Part shown: piece after piece, positions 1 to 8,574 of the stretch
Numbering within the stretch: position 1 is the first letter of the stretch
How the letters are laid out: each line of letters opens with the position of its first letter
Assembly: GCA_964510315.1 (NCBI GenBank)
Contig: CAZEAP010000014.1
Coordinates: forward strand, 1 to 64,000
From: CAZEAP01 sp964510315
GTDB taxonomy: Bacteria; Planctomycetota; Brocadiia; SM23-32
DNA: 64,000 nucleotides
Direction: 5' to 3'
Made by a program: the position numbers and the translations under genes
The notes under the pieces: model-generated
Told to the model about the DNA's origin: nothing
Database searches by the model: none
The model's input: only the letters and a program-made list of their open reading frames with translations

Positions 1-386
1 CGCCGTCCCAGCCGGTAGCGGTGGATCACTCCGTACCGTCCGGGTTGGGGGAAGTAGACACGGTGGGGAGGAGAGAGGCTATCGCGCCGGAGAAAGAGCC
101 GGACAGAGCGCCGGCGAAGCCGGACGGCTCCCCCGAACTCCAGGCCGTCCCGTGGTACCAACCCGGACCGGTGGAAGCCTCCCCTTCGGCGGCCGGCACG
201 CCGGGCAGGTGGATCGCAGCGCCGGTCTGCGGGGTCAGCCCCCTTTTGCATGCCCGCTCTGCTGCCCGGGAAAAGAGGCTGCACATCCTTGATTTTGCTG
301 CTTCCGACCCTAAAATCAGATCAGTGCCTGCAACAAAGAGCTGGGAATGCCGGGCGCCGGAGTTCGGTCTGGGAGGAGGCGGTATC
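1..386. other. Upstream region without a confident gene
   Basis: The plus frame stays open through this stretch into the kinase gene, but its translation has no recognisable domain and is rich in Pro, Gly and Ala, as expected from GC-rich non-coding DNA. A promoter at 289-316 and a strong ribosome binding site at 372-379 both lie inside it, so translation most likely begins at 387. A short minus-strand open frame (26-286) has no recognisable features either. Confidence 0.5.
289..316 (+). promoter_or_regulatory. Sigma70-type promoter of the kinase gene
   Basis: TTGATT at 289-294 and TAAAAT at 311-316 are separated by 16 bp. Transcription would start near 323, about 64 nt before the proposed GTG start of the kinase. 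Confidence 0.5.
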
Positions 387-1856
387 GTGCCGAACCCGCA
401 GGAGAAACGTTTCGCGCGGCTCGCCGTGTCGCGTGGGCTTCTGACGGAGCAGCAGATGGAGACGTGCCGGAAGCTGCAGGCGGAGAAGCAGGATCAGGGC
501 TCCAGCATCCCTCTTTGGGACTGTGCTGTGCTGAAGGACCTGCTGGAGCCTGATATGGCGGAGCAGTTGGAGTGGGAGGCCGGCGACCTGCAACTGGAGG
601 AACTGGGGGGCTTCCGCCTGGTCCGAAAGCTCGGTGTCGGGGGTATGGGCAGTGTTTACCTGGCCCTGGGGCCGGACGATGAACGCGTCGCGTTGAAGGT
701 CCTCGCCGAGCGCTTTGCCAAGCAGCGCACCTTCCTGACACGGTTTTTCCGCGAGGGGCGGACAGCCATCGAGCTGGAGCATGAGAACCTGGTCAACGGC
801 ATCGACATCGGGGAGGACTCCGGGCACTATTACTTCGCCATGGAGTACCTGGAAGGCAAGAACATGGCCGAGATACTGGAGCAATCCGGCGCTCTTCCCA
901 GCCAGGAGGCCAGCGAGCTGGTACTACAGGTTGCCCGAGGGTTGGCCTACGCCCACGAACACGGCGTCGTCCACCGCGACATCAAGCCGGGTAATATCAT
1001 GCTGACCGCTGACGGCGTGGCCAAGTTGACCGACCTGGGCCTGGCTCAACAGCGGGACGCCGAACTCACCGTCCTTACCCAGACCGGCACGGCCATGGGC
1101 ACCCCTTACTACATGGCCCCGGAGCAGGCCAGGGACGCCAAGCGGGCCGACCGGCGCAGCGACATCTACTCCCTCGGCGCCACCTGGTACCACATGGTCA
1201 CCGGCCGGTTCCCCTTCGATGGTGAGACGGCGCTGCAGATATTCGAGAAGCACCTGAAAGAGCCCCTCACCCCTCCCACTGCAGTCTGGAGCGGCATCCC
1301 GCGCTCGGTCTCTCTGGCGATACAGCGCATGATGGCCAAGGAGCCCGACCACCGGTTCCAGACGGCCGCCGAGGTGGTGGAGTTCATCCGCGAGCGGTGC
1401 CTGGGCGCCCGGGACATCCGGCAGGAACTGCAACTGGACTCCTCCGAGGGCGAGGACGCCGTCTGGGAGGTGCAACTGCGGGAGGACGATCGCATGCAGG
1501 TCTGCCGATTGGAGCATCCCGAGGTGCAGGAGAAGATCAAGCAGGGCGAGATCAACCGCAACACCCCCGCGAAGAAAGCGGATGCCGCCGGAGGGTATCA
1601 GCCAGCCGGCTCATTCTCGGACCTGGCAAGGGAGTTCATACCCCGCCACCCCGCCGCGGCCCGGGAGAAACCCAAGACAGGGCAGTCCACCACCTGGATA
1701 CAGGTTAAGGAGCTGGTCTCCGACCTGGACACCCTCCATACCTCGCGAACGCCACGGCCCGCGGAAGAGCCTTCCGGGTTTCCCAACCGGCTCGTTGCCG
1801 TGGCGGTGCTCGTGGGCCTTGCGCTGCTGTTTTGTCTGGTGTGGGTGGTCTTCTAA
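387..1856 (+). CDS. Hanks-type Ser/Thr protein kinase, membrane anchored
   Basis: 489 aa from a GTG start preceded by GGAGGAGG at 372-379 with 7 nt spacing; earlier in-frame starts would lie upstream of the promoter. Residues 1-70 are a helical N-terminal segment of unknown function. The kinase domain (about 76-335) has the glycine loop LGVGGMGSVY, VALKV with Lys104, HRDIKPGN at 196-203, and a DLG in place of DFG at 216-218, so it should be active. APE and the following SDIYSLG motif are present. A single hydrophobic helix closes the protein (about 467-489), so the kinase faces the cytoplasm from a C-terminal anchor. No sensor domain is seen outside the membrane. Substrates are unknown. Confidence 0.88.
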   Translation: MPNPQEKRFARLAVSRGLLTEQQMETCRKLQAEKQDQGSSIPLWDCAVLKDLLEPDMAEQLEWEAGDLQLEELGGFRLVRKLGVGGMGSVYLALGPDDERVALKVLAERFAKQRTFLTRFFREGRTAIELEHENLVNGIDIGEDSGHYYFAMEYLEGKNMAEILEQSGALPSQEASELVLQVARGLAYAHEHGVVHRDIKPGNIMLTADGVAKLTDLGLAQQRDAELTVLTQTGTAMGTPYYMAPEQARDAKRADRRSDIYSLGATWYHMVTGRFPFDGETALQIFEKHLKEPLTPPTAVWSGIPRSVSLAIQRMMAKEPDHRFQTAAEVVEFIRERCLGARDIRQELQLDSSEGEDAVWEVQLREDDRMQVCRLEHPEVQEKIKQGEINRNTPAKKADAAGGYQPAGSFSDLAREFIPRHPAAAREKPKTGQSTTWIQVKELVSDLDTLHTSRTPRPAEEPSGFPNRLVAVAVLVGLALLFCLVWVVF

Positions 1857-1896
1857 GCTGCTATCGCGAGGGGGCCGGCTCCGCCGAGTCTTCTAC

Positions 1897-1925
1897 TTGT
1901 CGCCCGGCCCACGGGCCCGCATAAT
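1897..1925 (+). promoter_or_regulatory. Promoter of the first sulfatase gene
   Basis: TTGTCG at 1897-1902, 17 bp spacer, CATAAT at 1920-1925. The predicted transcript starts near 1932 and leaves a leader of about 77 nt. Confidence 0.5.
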
Positions 1926-2008
1926 GCCCCGTTTCCGGCTCTGCCCCCTACTGGGAAGGCCCGGTTACCCAAAAAGATTCGTCCCGCGAAGAGGAGAAAG
2001 GCAACGGC

Positions 2009-3355
2009 ATGAAAGAGCAGAACGACAGGGCATCGGCGCAGGGGCCGAACGTCATCTGGATTTTCGGAGACCAGCATCGGGGGCAGGCCCTGGGCCGGGC
2101 CGGGGACCCAAACGTCTCCACGCCCAACGTGGACCGCTTGGCGACCAACGGGATGGCTTTCCCCCGGGCGGTCTGCGGCTTTCCGCTGTGCTGCCCGTTC
2201 CGGGGCTCGCTGATGACCGGGCGCTATCCCCACAACTGCGTGCCGGGCCATGAGTATCGCATGCCGCCGGAGCAGCCCACGGTGGCCGACGCCTTCAACG
2301 AGGAAGGCTACCACACCGGCTACTTCGGCAAGTGGCACCTGGACGGCTTCCACGAGTCGGAAGGCCGGGCGGCCATGCACATCGTGCCTCCGGAGCGACG
2401 GGGCGGGTTCGACACCTGGGTCGGATACGACAACAACAACGCCCAGTGGGACTCCTGGGTCCACGGCGGGGAGGGGGAGGAAGCATTTCACCACCGTCTG
2501 CCGGGCTACGAGACGGACTGCCTGACCGACATGTTGATCGAGCACCTAAAGGACCGGTCGGGGGCGGGGGAACCTTTCTTCGCCGTGCTTTCGGTTCAGC
2601 CCCCGCACGACCCCTACGTTGCGCCGGAGCGCTGGATGCGGCGTCACAGCCCCGCGGGCGTCAAGCTGCGCCCCAACGTACCGGACGTCCCCCGTGTGGT
2701 GGAGCGGGCCCGACGGGAGCTGGCGGGTTACTACGCCCAGATTGAGAACCTGGACTGGAACGTCGGGCGGGTGCTGAGCGCGCTGGAGGAGACCGGGCTG
2801 GCCGAGAATACGTACGTGATGTTCTTTTCCGACCATGGTGACCTCCACGGCTCTCACGGCCAGTTCCGCAAGACCGCACCCTGGGAGGAATGCCTCCGCA
2901 TCCCCATGGTGATCTGCCACGCCCGTGAGCGATACGGGCACGGCCACGGCAAGCCCCCCGTGCCGCTGAATCACGTGGACATTGCGCCGACCACACTCGG
3001 CCTCTGCGGTTTGGATCCGCCCGAATGGATGGCCGGCACGGATTACTCGGGCCACTACGTCCGGGGCCGACCGGGGGTGGAGGAGCCCGACTCGGCGTTC
3101 ATCCAGTCGGTCGTCCCCACCGGGCACGGCGACAGCGTGGATCGTGCCTGGCGGGGGGTGGTCACCGTCGACGGCTGGAAATACGTCTGCCTGGAGGGTC
3201 ATCCCTGGCTGCTGTTTGACCTGAACGAGGATCCCTACGAGGGGGCCAATCTGGCGCACAACACCGCCTATGCGGGCCGACGCCGCGAGCTTCAGGACCG
3301 GCTGGCGCGGTGGATTTCGGCAACGGGGGACCAGTTCGCGCTGCCCGAACTGTGA
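2009..3355 (+). CDS. Sulfatase (type I, formylglycine-dependent)
   Basis: 448 aa alkaline-phosphatase-superfamily sulfatase that should hydrolyse sulfate esters, probably on a carbohydrate. The metal-site start is IFGDQHRGQ near residue 18. The maturation motif C-x-P-x-R is CCPFR at 61-65, so Cys61 would be converted to formylglycine. TGRYPHN and GYFGKWHLDG follow as expected, and FFSDHGDLHGSHG supplies the second metal-binding segment. No signal peptide is visible, so a cytoplasmic location is likely. An AGGAGAAAGG ribosome binding site precedes the ATG. No sulfatase-maturating enzyme lies in this window. Confidence 0.9.
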   Translation: MKEQNDRASAQGPNVIWIFGDQHRGQALGRAGDPNVSTPNVDRLATNGMAFPRAVCGFPLCCPFRGSLMTGRYPHNCVPGHEYRMPPEQPTVADAFNEEGYHTGYFGKWHLDGFHESEGRAAMHIVPPERRGGFDTWVGYDNNNAQWDSWVHGGEGEEAFHHRLPGYETDCLTDMLIEHLKDRSGAGEPFFAVLSVQPPHDPYVAPERWMRRHSPAGVKLRPNVPDVPRVVERARRELAGYYAQIENLDWNVGRVLSALEETGLAENTYVMFFSDHGDLHGSHGQFRKTAPWEECLRIPMVICHARERYGHGHGKPPVPLNHVDIAPTTLGLCGLDPPEWMAGTDYSGHYVRGRPGVEEPDSAFIQSVVPTGHGDSVDRAWRGVVTVDGWKYVCLEGHPWLLFDLNEDPYEGANLAHNTAYAGRRRELQDRLARWISATGDQFALPEL

Positions 3356-3372
3356 GGAGGGCCGTCGCACGT

Positions 3373-3401
3373 TTGCAACTCTCCGGCTCAGGACATATGA
3401 T
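3373..3401 (+). promoter_or_regulatory. Promoter of the FKBP-sulfatase pair
   Basis: TTGCAA at 3373-3378, 17 bp spacer, TATGAT at 3396-3401. Transcription would begin near 3408, giving a leader of about 145 nt before the FKBP start. Confidence 0.55.
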
Positions 3402-3552
3402 GGAAAGTGACGTTGAAAATCGAGCGAAGGAGGACTTCACGCTGGTGGGCCATTTTTCCGAATGGGCGGGAGCGGCACGAGTGAGTGCCGTGCCTGCTCG
3501 TCCACCGACTCGCTGACGGTCCACGAAATCTGAACTCGGAAAGGAGCGCGGG

Positions 3553-4371
3553 ATGCGCAAGGTATTATCTGCTGCGGGAGTGGCCCTGGTGATCGGCCTG
3601 CTTGTCGTGTTGTTCGTGGCCGGCAGAGACCGGCCCGCCACGGCGGCGGACAAGGGGAGCGTCGAGGAGGAGTTGGCCCTGGAGAGCGAACAGCAGAGGG
3701 TCAGCTACGCCCTGGGCTTCCAGATGGGCAAGGGACTTCATTCCCAGGAAGTGCCACTGGAGCTGGACATCCTCCTTCGAGGCGTCGAGGACGGTCTCAG
3801 CGGGGCAAAACCCCTGATGAACGATCAGGAAATGCTGGCCGAAATCGAGGCTTTCCGGGAGAAAGTGACGGCCCTGCAGCAGCAAAAACGCCAGGAGGCC
3901 GCCAGGGAGAACAAGCAGCGCGCTGAGGAATTCCTGGCTGCAAACAAGGAGAAAGAGGGCGTTAAAGAACTGCCCGAAGGCGTTCAATACAAAGTCCTGG
4001 AGAAGGGCACCGGCGACAGTCCTGAACCCACCGACCGAGTGGTGGCGCACTACACCGGTAAGCTGTTGGACGGGAAGGTCTTCGACAGCTCCCGGCGTCG
4101 GGGGCAACCGGCCACCTTCGGGCTGGCCCAGGTGATTCCCGGCTGGCGGCAGGCGGTCAGCGAGATGAAGGTCGGCGGGAAGTGGCGGGTTTTCGTCCCG
4201 CCCGAACAAGGCTACGGAGCGCGCGGTGTGCCGCCCGCGATCGGCCCGAACCAGCTTCTTATCTTTGAGATAGAACTGCTGGAGATAAAGGAACCCGCCG
4301 AGGAGAAAGAGCCGACAGCCGAAAGCCCTGAAGCTTCCGGCGAGGCCGCTCCCGGCGGCGCCGCTCCCTGA
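3553..4371 (+). CDS. FKBP-type peptidyl-prolyl isomerase (FklB/Mip-like)
   Basis: 272 aa. Residues about 5-24 form a signal or anchor helix, so the protein acts in the periplasm or at the membrane. Residues about 40-130 match the helical N-terminal dimerisation domain of Mip/FkpA proteins (VSYALGFQMGKGL). Residues about 143-242 form the FKBP domain, with VVAHYTGKLLDGKVFDSS, VIPGW and PEQGYGARG conserved. The last 30 residues are a Pro/Glu/Ala tail. It should catalyse cis-trans isomerisation of X-Pro bonds and assist folding of exported proteins. The next sulfatase begins 29 bp downstream, so the two are probably co-transcribed. Confidence 0.9.
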   Translation: MRKVLSAAGVALVIGLLVVLFVAGRDRPATAADKGSVEEELALESEQQRVSYALGFQMGKGLHSQEVPLELDILLRGVEDGLSGAKPLMNDQEMLAEIEAFREKVTALQQQKRQEAARENKQRAEEFLAANKEKEGVKELPEGVQYKVLEKGTGDSPEPTDRVVAHYTGKLLDGKVFDSSRRRGQPATFGLAQVIPGWRQAVSEMKVGGKWRVFVPPEQGYGARGVPPAIGPNQLLIFEIELLEIKEPAEEKEPTAESPEASGEAAPGGAAP

Positions 4372-4400
4372 CAACTTCCGAAGCGATCGGCGGAAACGGG

Positions 4401-5774
4401 ATGGGCCGACCGGACCAGCGCCCGAACTTCCTGTTCATCATGGACGACCAGCACAGGTACGACTACCTGGGTTGTGCCGGGTCGGACTTCCTGGAGACTC
4501 CCAGCCTCGACAGGCTGGCCTCCCGGGGCGTGCGCTTCCGCTGTTGCACGACCAACAGTCCCGTCTGCGCTCCCGCGCGGATAGGGCTGGCGGCGGGCAT
4601 GCAGCCCTCACGGCTGGGTTCGCTGGACAACCGCTCCTTCCTGCCCTTCAGCGTGCGGACGTACTACCAGCGGCTCCGCGACCACGGATACCGGGTGGGC
4701 TGTGTGGGCAAGCTCGACCTGGCCAAGCCGGATCACTACAACGGACGCCACGGGGACCGGCCCTGCGTTTTCGGCTGGGGCTTCACCCACCCGGAGGAGT
4801 GCGAGGGCAAGATGCACGCGGGCAACTTCGATGAGCCCCGCGGCCCCTACGGCTTCTACCTCCAGGAGCGGGACCTCTACCGGAAATTCCGCGAGGACTA
4901 CAGGGAACGCGCCGGGAAGGGCTGGAACTACGGGGCGAGCTGGGACTCGGTGCTCCCCGCCGAGCACTTCGAGGACGTTTACATCGGGCGCCGGGCGGTC
5001 GAGTGGATCCGCAACGTCCCCGACGACTTCCCGTGGCATTACTTCGTCAGCTTCGTCGGGCCGCACGACCCCTTCGACCCTCCCACCGAGTATGCCGACA
5101 GATACCGGGACGTCGGGGTGCCTCCGCCCGTCCAGGGGGGCATGGAGGGGAAGCCCGCATGGGTCAGCGGCCGACATAGCCCATACGAGCCGCCCGGGGT
5201 TCTGCAGACACGCCGCCAGTACTGCGGCGCCATCGGGGTAATCGACGACTGGGTGGGCCGGATGCTGGATGCGCTGGAGCGGCGCGGCATGGCCGAGAAC
5301 ACTTACGTCGTCTTCACCAGCGACCACGGGGAGATGCTGGGCGACCACGGGCTCTACACCAAATCCGTCGCCTACGAGCCCGCACTGCGCGTGCCTCTCA
5401 TGGTGGCGGGGCCGGGGATCGAATCGGGGCGGGTATCGGAGGCCCTCATCGAACTGATCGACCTGAACCCCACCGTCTGCGAACTGGCGGGTCTGCCGGC
5501 GCAGCAGAACATCGACGCGCGTTCTTTCGCGCCGGTGCTGCGGGGGGAGACCTCCGATCACCGGAGCGATACCGTCAGCGCCATCCGCAACTTCCGGTGC
5601 ATCCGCACCCGAACCCACAAGCTGATCCAGAATTACGGGGATGCTCTGGAACTCTACGAGTTGCAGGAGGACCCGCAGGAAGTCCACAACGTCGCGGAAG
5701 AACAGCCCGAGATGGCCCACAAGCTCCGCCGGCGTCTCAATCAGCGTTTCATCGAGGGCGGCAACCGACGGTAG
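4401..5774 (+). CDS. Sulfatase (type I, formylglycine-dependent)
   Basis: 457 aa. MDDQHRYDYLGCAG marks the first metal site and VCAPAR contains the C-x-P-x-R maturation motif at residues 56-60 (Cys56). FTSDHGEMLGDHG gives the second metal-binding segment, and the C-terminal part has the usual THKLIQNY and LYELQEDPQE segments. There is no signal peptide. It is clearly divergent from the sulfatase encoded at 2009, so this is not a recent duplication. The substrate is unknown. It follows the FKBP gene closely and is probably read from the same promoter. Confidence 0.9.
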   Translation: MGRPDQRPNFLFIMDDQHRYDYLGCAGSDFLETPSLDRLASRGVRFRCCTTNSPVCAPARIGLAAGMQPSRLGSLDNRSFLPFSVRTYYQRLRDHGYRVGCVGKLDLAKPDHYNGRHGDRPCVFGWGFTHPEECEGKMHAGNFDEPRGPYGFYLQERDLYRKFREDYRERAGKGWNYGASWDSVLPAEHFEDVYIGRRAVEWIRNVPDDFPWHYFVSFVGPHDPFDPPTEYADRYRDVGVPPPVQGGMEGKPAWVSGRHSPYEPPGVLQTRRQYCGAIGVIDDWVGRMLDALERRGMAENTYVVFTSDHGEMLGDHGLYTKSVAYEPALRVPLMVAGPGIESGRVSEALIELIDLNPTVCELAGLPAQQNIDARSFAPVLRGETSDHRSDTVSAIRNFRCIRTRTHKLIQNYGDALELYELQEDPQEVHNVAEEQPEMAHKLRRRLNQRFIEGGNRR

Positions 5775-5838
5775 ACCAAGCCCCCATGGAAGGCGTGTTT
5801 CCATCCGGTCATTGGCAGAGGGCGACACCCGAACGGGC

Positions 5839-6428
5839 CGGCAGTTCCATTACCAGACCTTCGGGATGAACGTGCTCTGCCACGGAATCGCCTGCGCCTA
5901 CGGGCTCTACGACAGCTCGGCGCCCGACCGCCTGCCGGGCGTCGGCAAGCTGATCGAGGAGAAGATCCGGGACCCGATCGGCGGGTCGTGGACCTATCGT
6001 TACACCGACTTCGACCATCCTCCCGGGGCGCTGACCCGGATCTTCGGCCACAGTCCCCGTTGCGACGCGACCGCGCGGAACATGGCCCGCATGGGCTGTT
6101 GTGGCAGCACTTCGGGCGTTGGTGCCGGCGGCAGGTTATACCGGAGGACTGAATGCGGGAAGCGACCCGGACGGCGCCGGACATCCGGCGGCACTGCCCC
6201 CGCGAAGAGTGGTGCTACGGGTATGCTTTCTGGAGCAACGACCACGGGCTGCTCTGGCCCGAACTCCCGCGCGACTCCTTCGCCGCCTCCGGCGCGGGTA
6301 GCATGCACGTGTGGGTCAGTCCTTCGCTGAACCTGGTGGTCGCCCAGAGCCCCGGCACTTACGAGAATCAACGCGACGAGACCAATCGCGAACTGCTGGG
6401 CCGGATCGCCGACGCAGTGGGGGATTGA
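5839..6428 (+). pseudogene. Remnant of a beta-lactamase-family serine hydrolase
   Basis: Two reading frames together give the C-terminal half of a class C beta-lactamase-like serine hydrolase. The first part (from 5839) reads FHYQTFGMNVLCHGIA and ends near ARNMARMG around 6095. The homology then jumps to another frame (LLWQHFGRWCRRQVIPED), meets a TGA at 6150-6152 where a Trp codon would be expected, and continues as MREATRTAPD and SFAASGAGSMHVWVSPSL to 6428. The N-terminal half with the SxxK nucleophile is absent; its place is taken by the end of the upstream sulfatase gene. A 5' truncation, a frameshift and a nonsense codon together make a functional product very unlikely. Confidence 0.75.
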
Positions 6429-6451
6429 GCCCGACGCTGTGGAGCCTCCCT

Positions 6452-6481
6452 TCGAACACCACCCGTCCGGCGTGCTATAAA
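6452..6481 (+). promoter_or_regulatory. Weak candidate promoter of the CPBP gene
   Basis: A good -10 hexamer TATAAA lies at 6476-6481. The -35 is poor (TCGAAC at 6452-6457, 18 bp spacing). The position, 42 bp before the proposed TTG start, is suitable. Confidence 0.35.
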
Positions 6482-6523
6482 GAGTCGCCGCTCAAAGCGG
6501 TTGATTCAGTGGGAGGAAGCGCC

Positions 6524-7417
6524 TTGGGAGGGCAGCCGGACGTCGGCGAAATCGTGCTGAGCATGCTGGTCACGTTTCTTCGGGTGGGGATATTCGTGTT
6601 TCTGGTGGTGCTGGTCGTTCTGGATCGGCGAGCGCTCAAGGCCAACCTCAAGACGGGTCTTCTCATCGGGGCGGCCTGCTTACTGCTCCTGTTGCCGAAT
6701 GCGGCCTTGACCGTCTCACATATCAACCTGAGTTCTCTCGTGCAGCAGGCCGACATGCCCCCGGAGATGCAGGAGTTCACTCACGTTCTGGTCCTCGCCG
6801 GCGTGGTCCTCGGTCTGCTGTTTCTGCTGGTCCGGGTTCCGTGGTATGCACTGGTCTACGGCGTGGCCGCCGCGGAATGGAGCGAGGTGCGGCCAGGGGC
6901 TTTCCCCATTCTCCGGCGCAGCGGGCGGCCGCCCTGGGGCGCCGTAGCCGGGGCCGCGGTCTTCGGGGCGGGCTACGGCGTGCTCAGTCTCATCGTGCTG
7001 AGCGGCGTGGGAGTCGAGGTAAGCGAGTCGGTCCAAAGACTGGCGCGTTTGGCGCCGGGGGTCCGGACGGCCTCTCCGCTGTTGCGGTGGCCGGCCGTCG
7101 CGCTGGCGGTAACGTCGGTGGCAATCGCCGAGGAACTGATCTTCCGCGGGGCCCTGCTTGGGTGGCTGTTGCGGGTTGGACGCCAGACGCGCATCGACGT
7201 GGTCATGTCCGCGGTGCTGGTGTCGCTCCTATGGGCGCTGATGCACGTCCTGAACACGAACGCCCCGTTGCTGAAGTGCATACAGATCTTCGTCTTCGGC
7301 CTGATACTCTGCAAGTTGGCGACCTGCTGGTGTTTCGAGGCGGCCGTCGTCGCCCACGTGGGACTGAACCTTTCGGCTTCGCTCCTCGGCTTCCTGTTCA
7401 CATCGTTCGGGGGGTGA
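6524..7417 (+). CDS. CPBP-family intramembrane metalloprotease
   Basis: 297 aa from a TTG start with GGGAGGA at 6511-6517 six nt upstream; further upstream the frame is not protein-like. Hydrophobic throughout, with about seven or eight membrane helices. The three CPBP/Rce1 (ABI) motifs are present: EELIFR with Glu203, Glu204 and Arg208, then LLWALMH, then HVGLN near the C-terminus. Members cleave peptide bonds within the membrane; in bacteria many serve in bacteriocin immunity or protein processing. The target here is unknown. No partner gene is adjacent, since the upstream neighbour is a pseudogene. Confidence 0.8.
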   Translation: MGGQPDVGEIVLSMLVTFLRVGIFVFLVVLVVLDRRALKANLKTGLLIGAACLLLLLPNAALTVSHINLSSLVQQADMPPEMQEFTHVLVLAGVVLGLLFLLVRVPWYALVYGVAAAEWSEVRPGAFPILRRSGRPPWGAVAGAAVFGAGYGVLSLIVLSGVGVEVSESVQRLARLAPGVRTASPLLRWPAVALAVTSVAIAEELIFRGALLGWLLRVGRQTRIDVVMSAVLVSLLWALMHVLNTNAPLLKCIQIFVFGLILCKLATCWCFEAAVVAHVGLNLSASLLGFLFTSFGG

Positions 7418-7440
7418 GACCCGACGCTGCCTGACGCTGC

Positions 7441-8532
7441 TCAAGGAAGCCCTGCCAGCCGAGACCGGATATTGCGCAATTCGGCGACCACCGCCGTGGT
7501 CCCCGCCACGCCGTCGACCAGGTCGCTGAGACGGTCGCACTCCTCGAGGGCGAGGTCCCGCTCCACCGCCCTGGGCGAACGTCCCGCCCACTCGCGGAAG
7601 TTATCGGCGTAGATGCGAGCCAGGGCATCGCGGGAGAGCCCCAGGCCGCGGGTCGTCCCGGCCATCCATTCGAATTCCTCCTCGGTCTCCAGGAACCTCC
7701 GCATACCCGTTATCTTCCGCCGGGCGACTTCGACGCGATCCGGGTTGGGGGTCCGGCGGCCACCGCTGTTGTCGGTGCCGAAGAATACCCTTCCCGAGTA
7801 GCGCTCGAAGAACTCCCGTGCGCGCTTCCGGTCCGCGCTGAAGTTCCGGTACATCTCGCTGCCCGGGGTTATGTCCACGTTCACGGTGGGATGTGCTTCC
7901 AGGAACTCGCTCAGGCGGTCCAGGTCGGCCGACAGGAAATAGAAGTGGGCGAACACGACCCGCAGACGCGGGAACTTCTCCAGTACCCGATCCGCCTCTC
8001 CGTACAGTTGCTCTTTGCTCGGAAAGGTTCCGTCCCCGTAGAACCACCCTCTCTCGCGAGCCCCCGCCGAGACCTTCTCAGGGTCCCAGAACGTCTCCGG
8101 GTCGTTCACGTGGAACAGCAGCGGGACCTCTTCCTCCTGCAGGAAAGCGTAGTACTCGTCGTACTCGGGGGCGTCGAGCGGCTCGCCCAGCGTCTTCCTT
8201 GCGGTGGGCTTCCCCTCGATCATCTTCATGCCGTCGCAGCCGCAGCGGAGAAGACGCCGCGCTTGCTCCGCGTAGCTGAGCGGCTCCTCTACGTCCCCGG
8301 AGGCCGGGTGTCGCAGGCCGCCGAAGGCGTACACCTCCCCCGGTCGCAGGGTCTTGAACAGGAGCGCGAGGACGTTTTGGGACAGGTTCTCGTCCCCGCG
8401 GACGCTGAGGGATAGAACGTTCATGGCGCTGAGGCCGCATGCCTCTATCACTTCGCCGAGGTTGGGAATGCTGCCGAGCCCTCGCATGTGGACGTGGCAG
8501 TCCACCAGGGGCAGGTCCGCAAGCTCTTTCAT
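7441..8532 (-). CDS. Amidohydrolase-2 family metal-dependent hydrolase
   Basis: 363 aa TIM-barrel hydrolase. The N-terminal VDCHVHMRG gives the HxH metal ligands, followed by the usual barrel strands (FHVNDPETFWDPEK, VVFAHFYF, VNVDITPG) and FFGTDNSGG supplying the late Asp ligand. ATG at 8532 is chosen because GGAG lies upstream; a TTG five codons earlier is possible. It lies 42 bp downstream of the UroD-like gene on the same strand and is probably co-transcribed with it. Related proteins hydrolyse or decarboxylate small cyclic or aromatic substrates. The substrate is not predictable. Confidence 0.8.
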   Translation of the reverse strand: MKELADLPLVDCHVHMRGLGSIPNLGEVIEACGLSAMNVLSLSVRGDENLSQNVLALLFKTLRPGEVYAFGGLRHPASGDVEEPLSYAEQARRLLRCGCDGMKMIEGKPTARKTLGEPLDAPEYDEYYAFLQEEEVPLLFHVNDPETFWDPEKVSAGARERGWFYGDGTFPSKEQLYGEADRVLEKFPRLRVVFAHFYFLSADLDRLSEFLEAHPTVNVDITPGSEMYRNFSADRKRAREFFERYSGRVFFGTDNSGGRRTPNPDRVEVARRKITGMRRFLETEEEFEWMAGTTRGLGLSRDALARIYADNFREWAGRSPRAVERDLALEECDRLSDLVDGVAGTTAVVAELRNIRSRLAGLP

Positions 8533-8574
8533 GTCGCGTTGCTCCAAGATGTAGGGATGCGGGTGCCGCCGGAG

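Noticed and set aside
26..286. 86-codon minus-strand frame at the window start
   Set aside because: Compositionally like non-coding GC-rich DNA; no ribosome binding site or domain.
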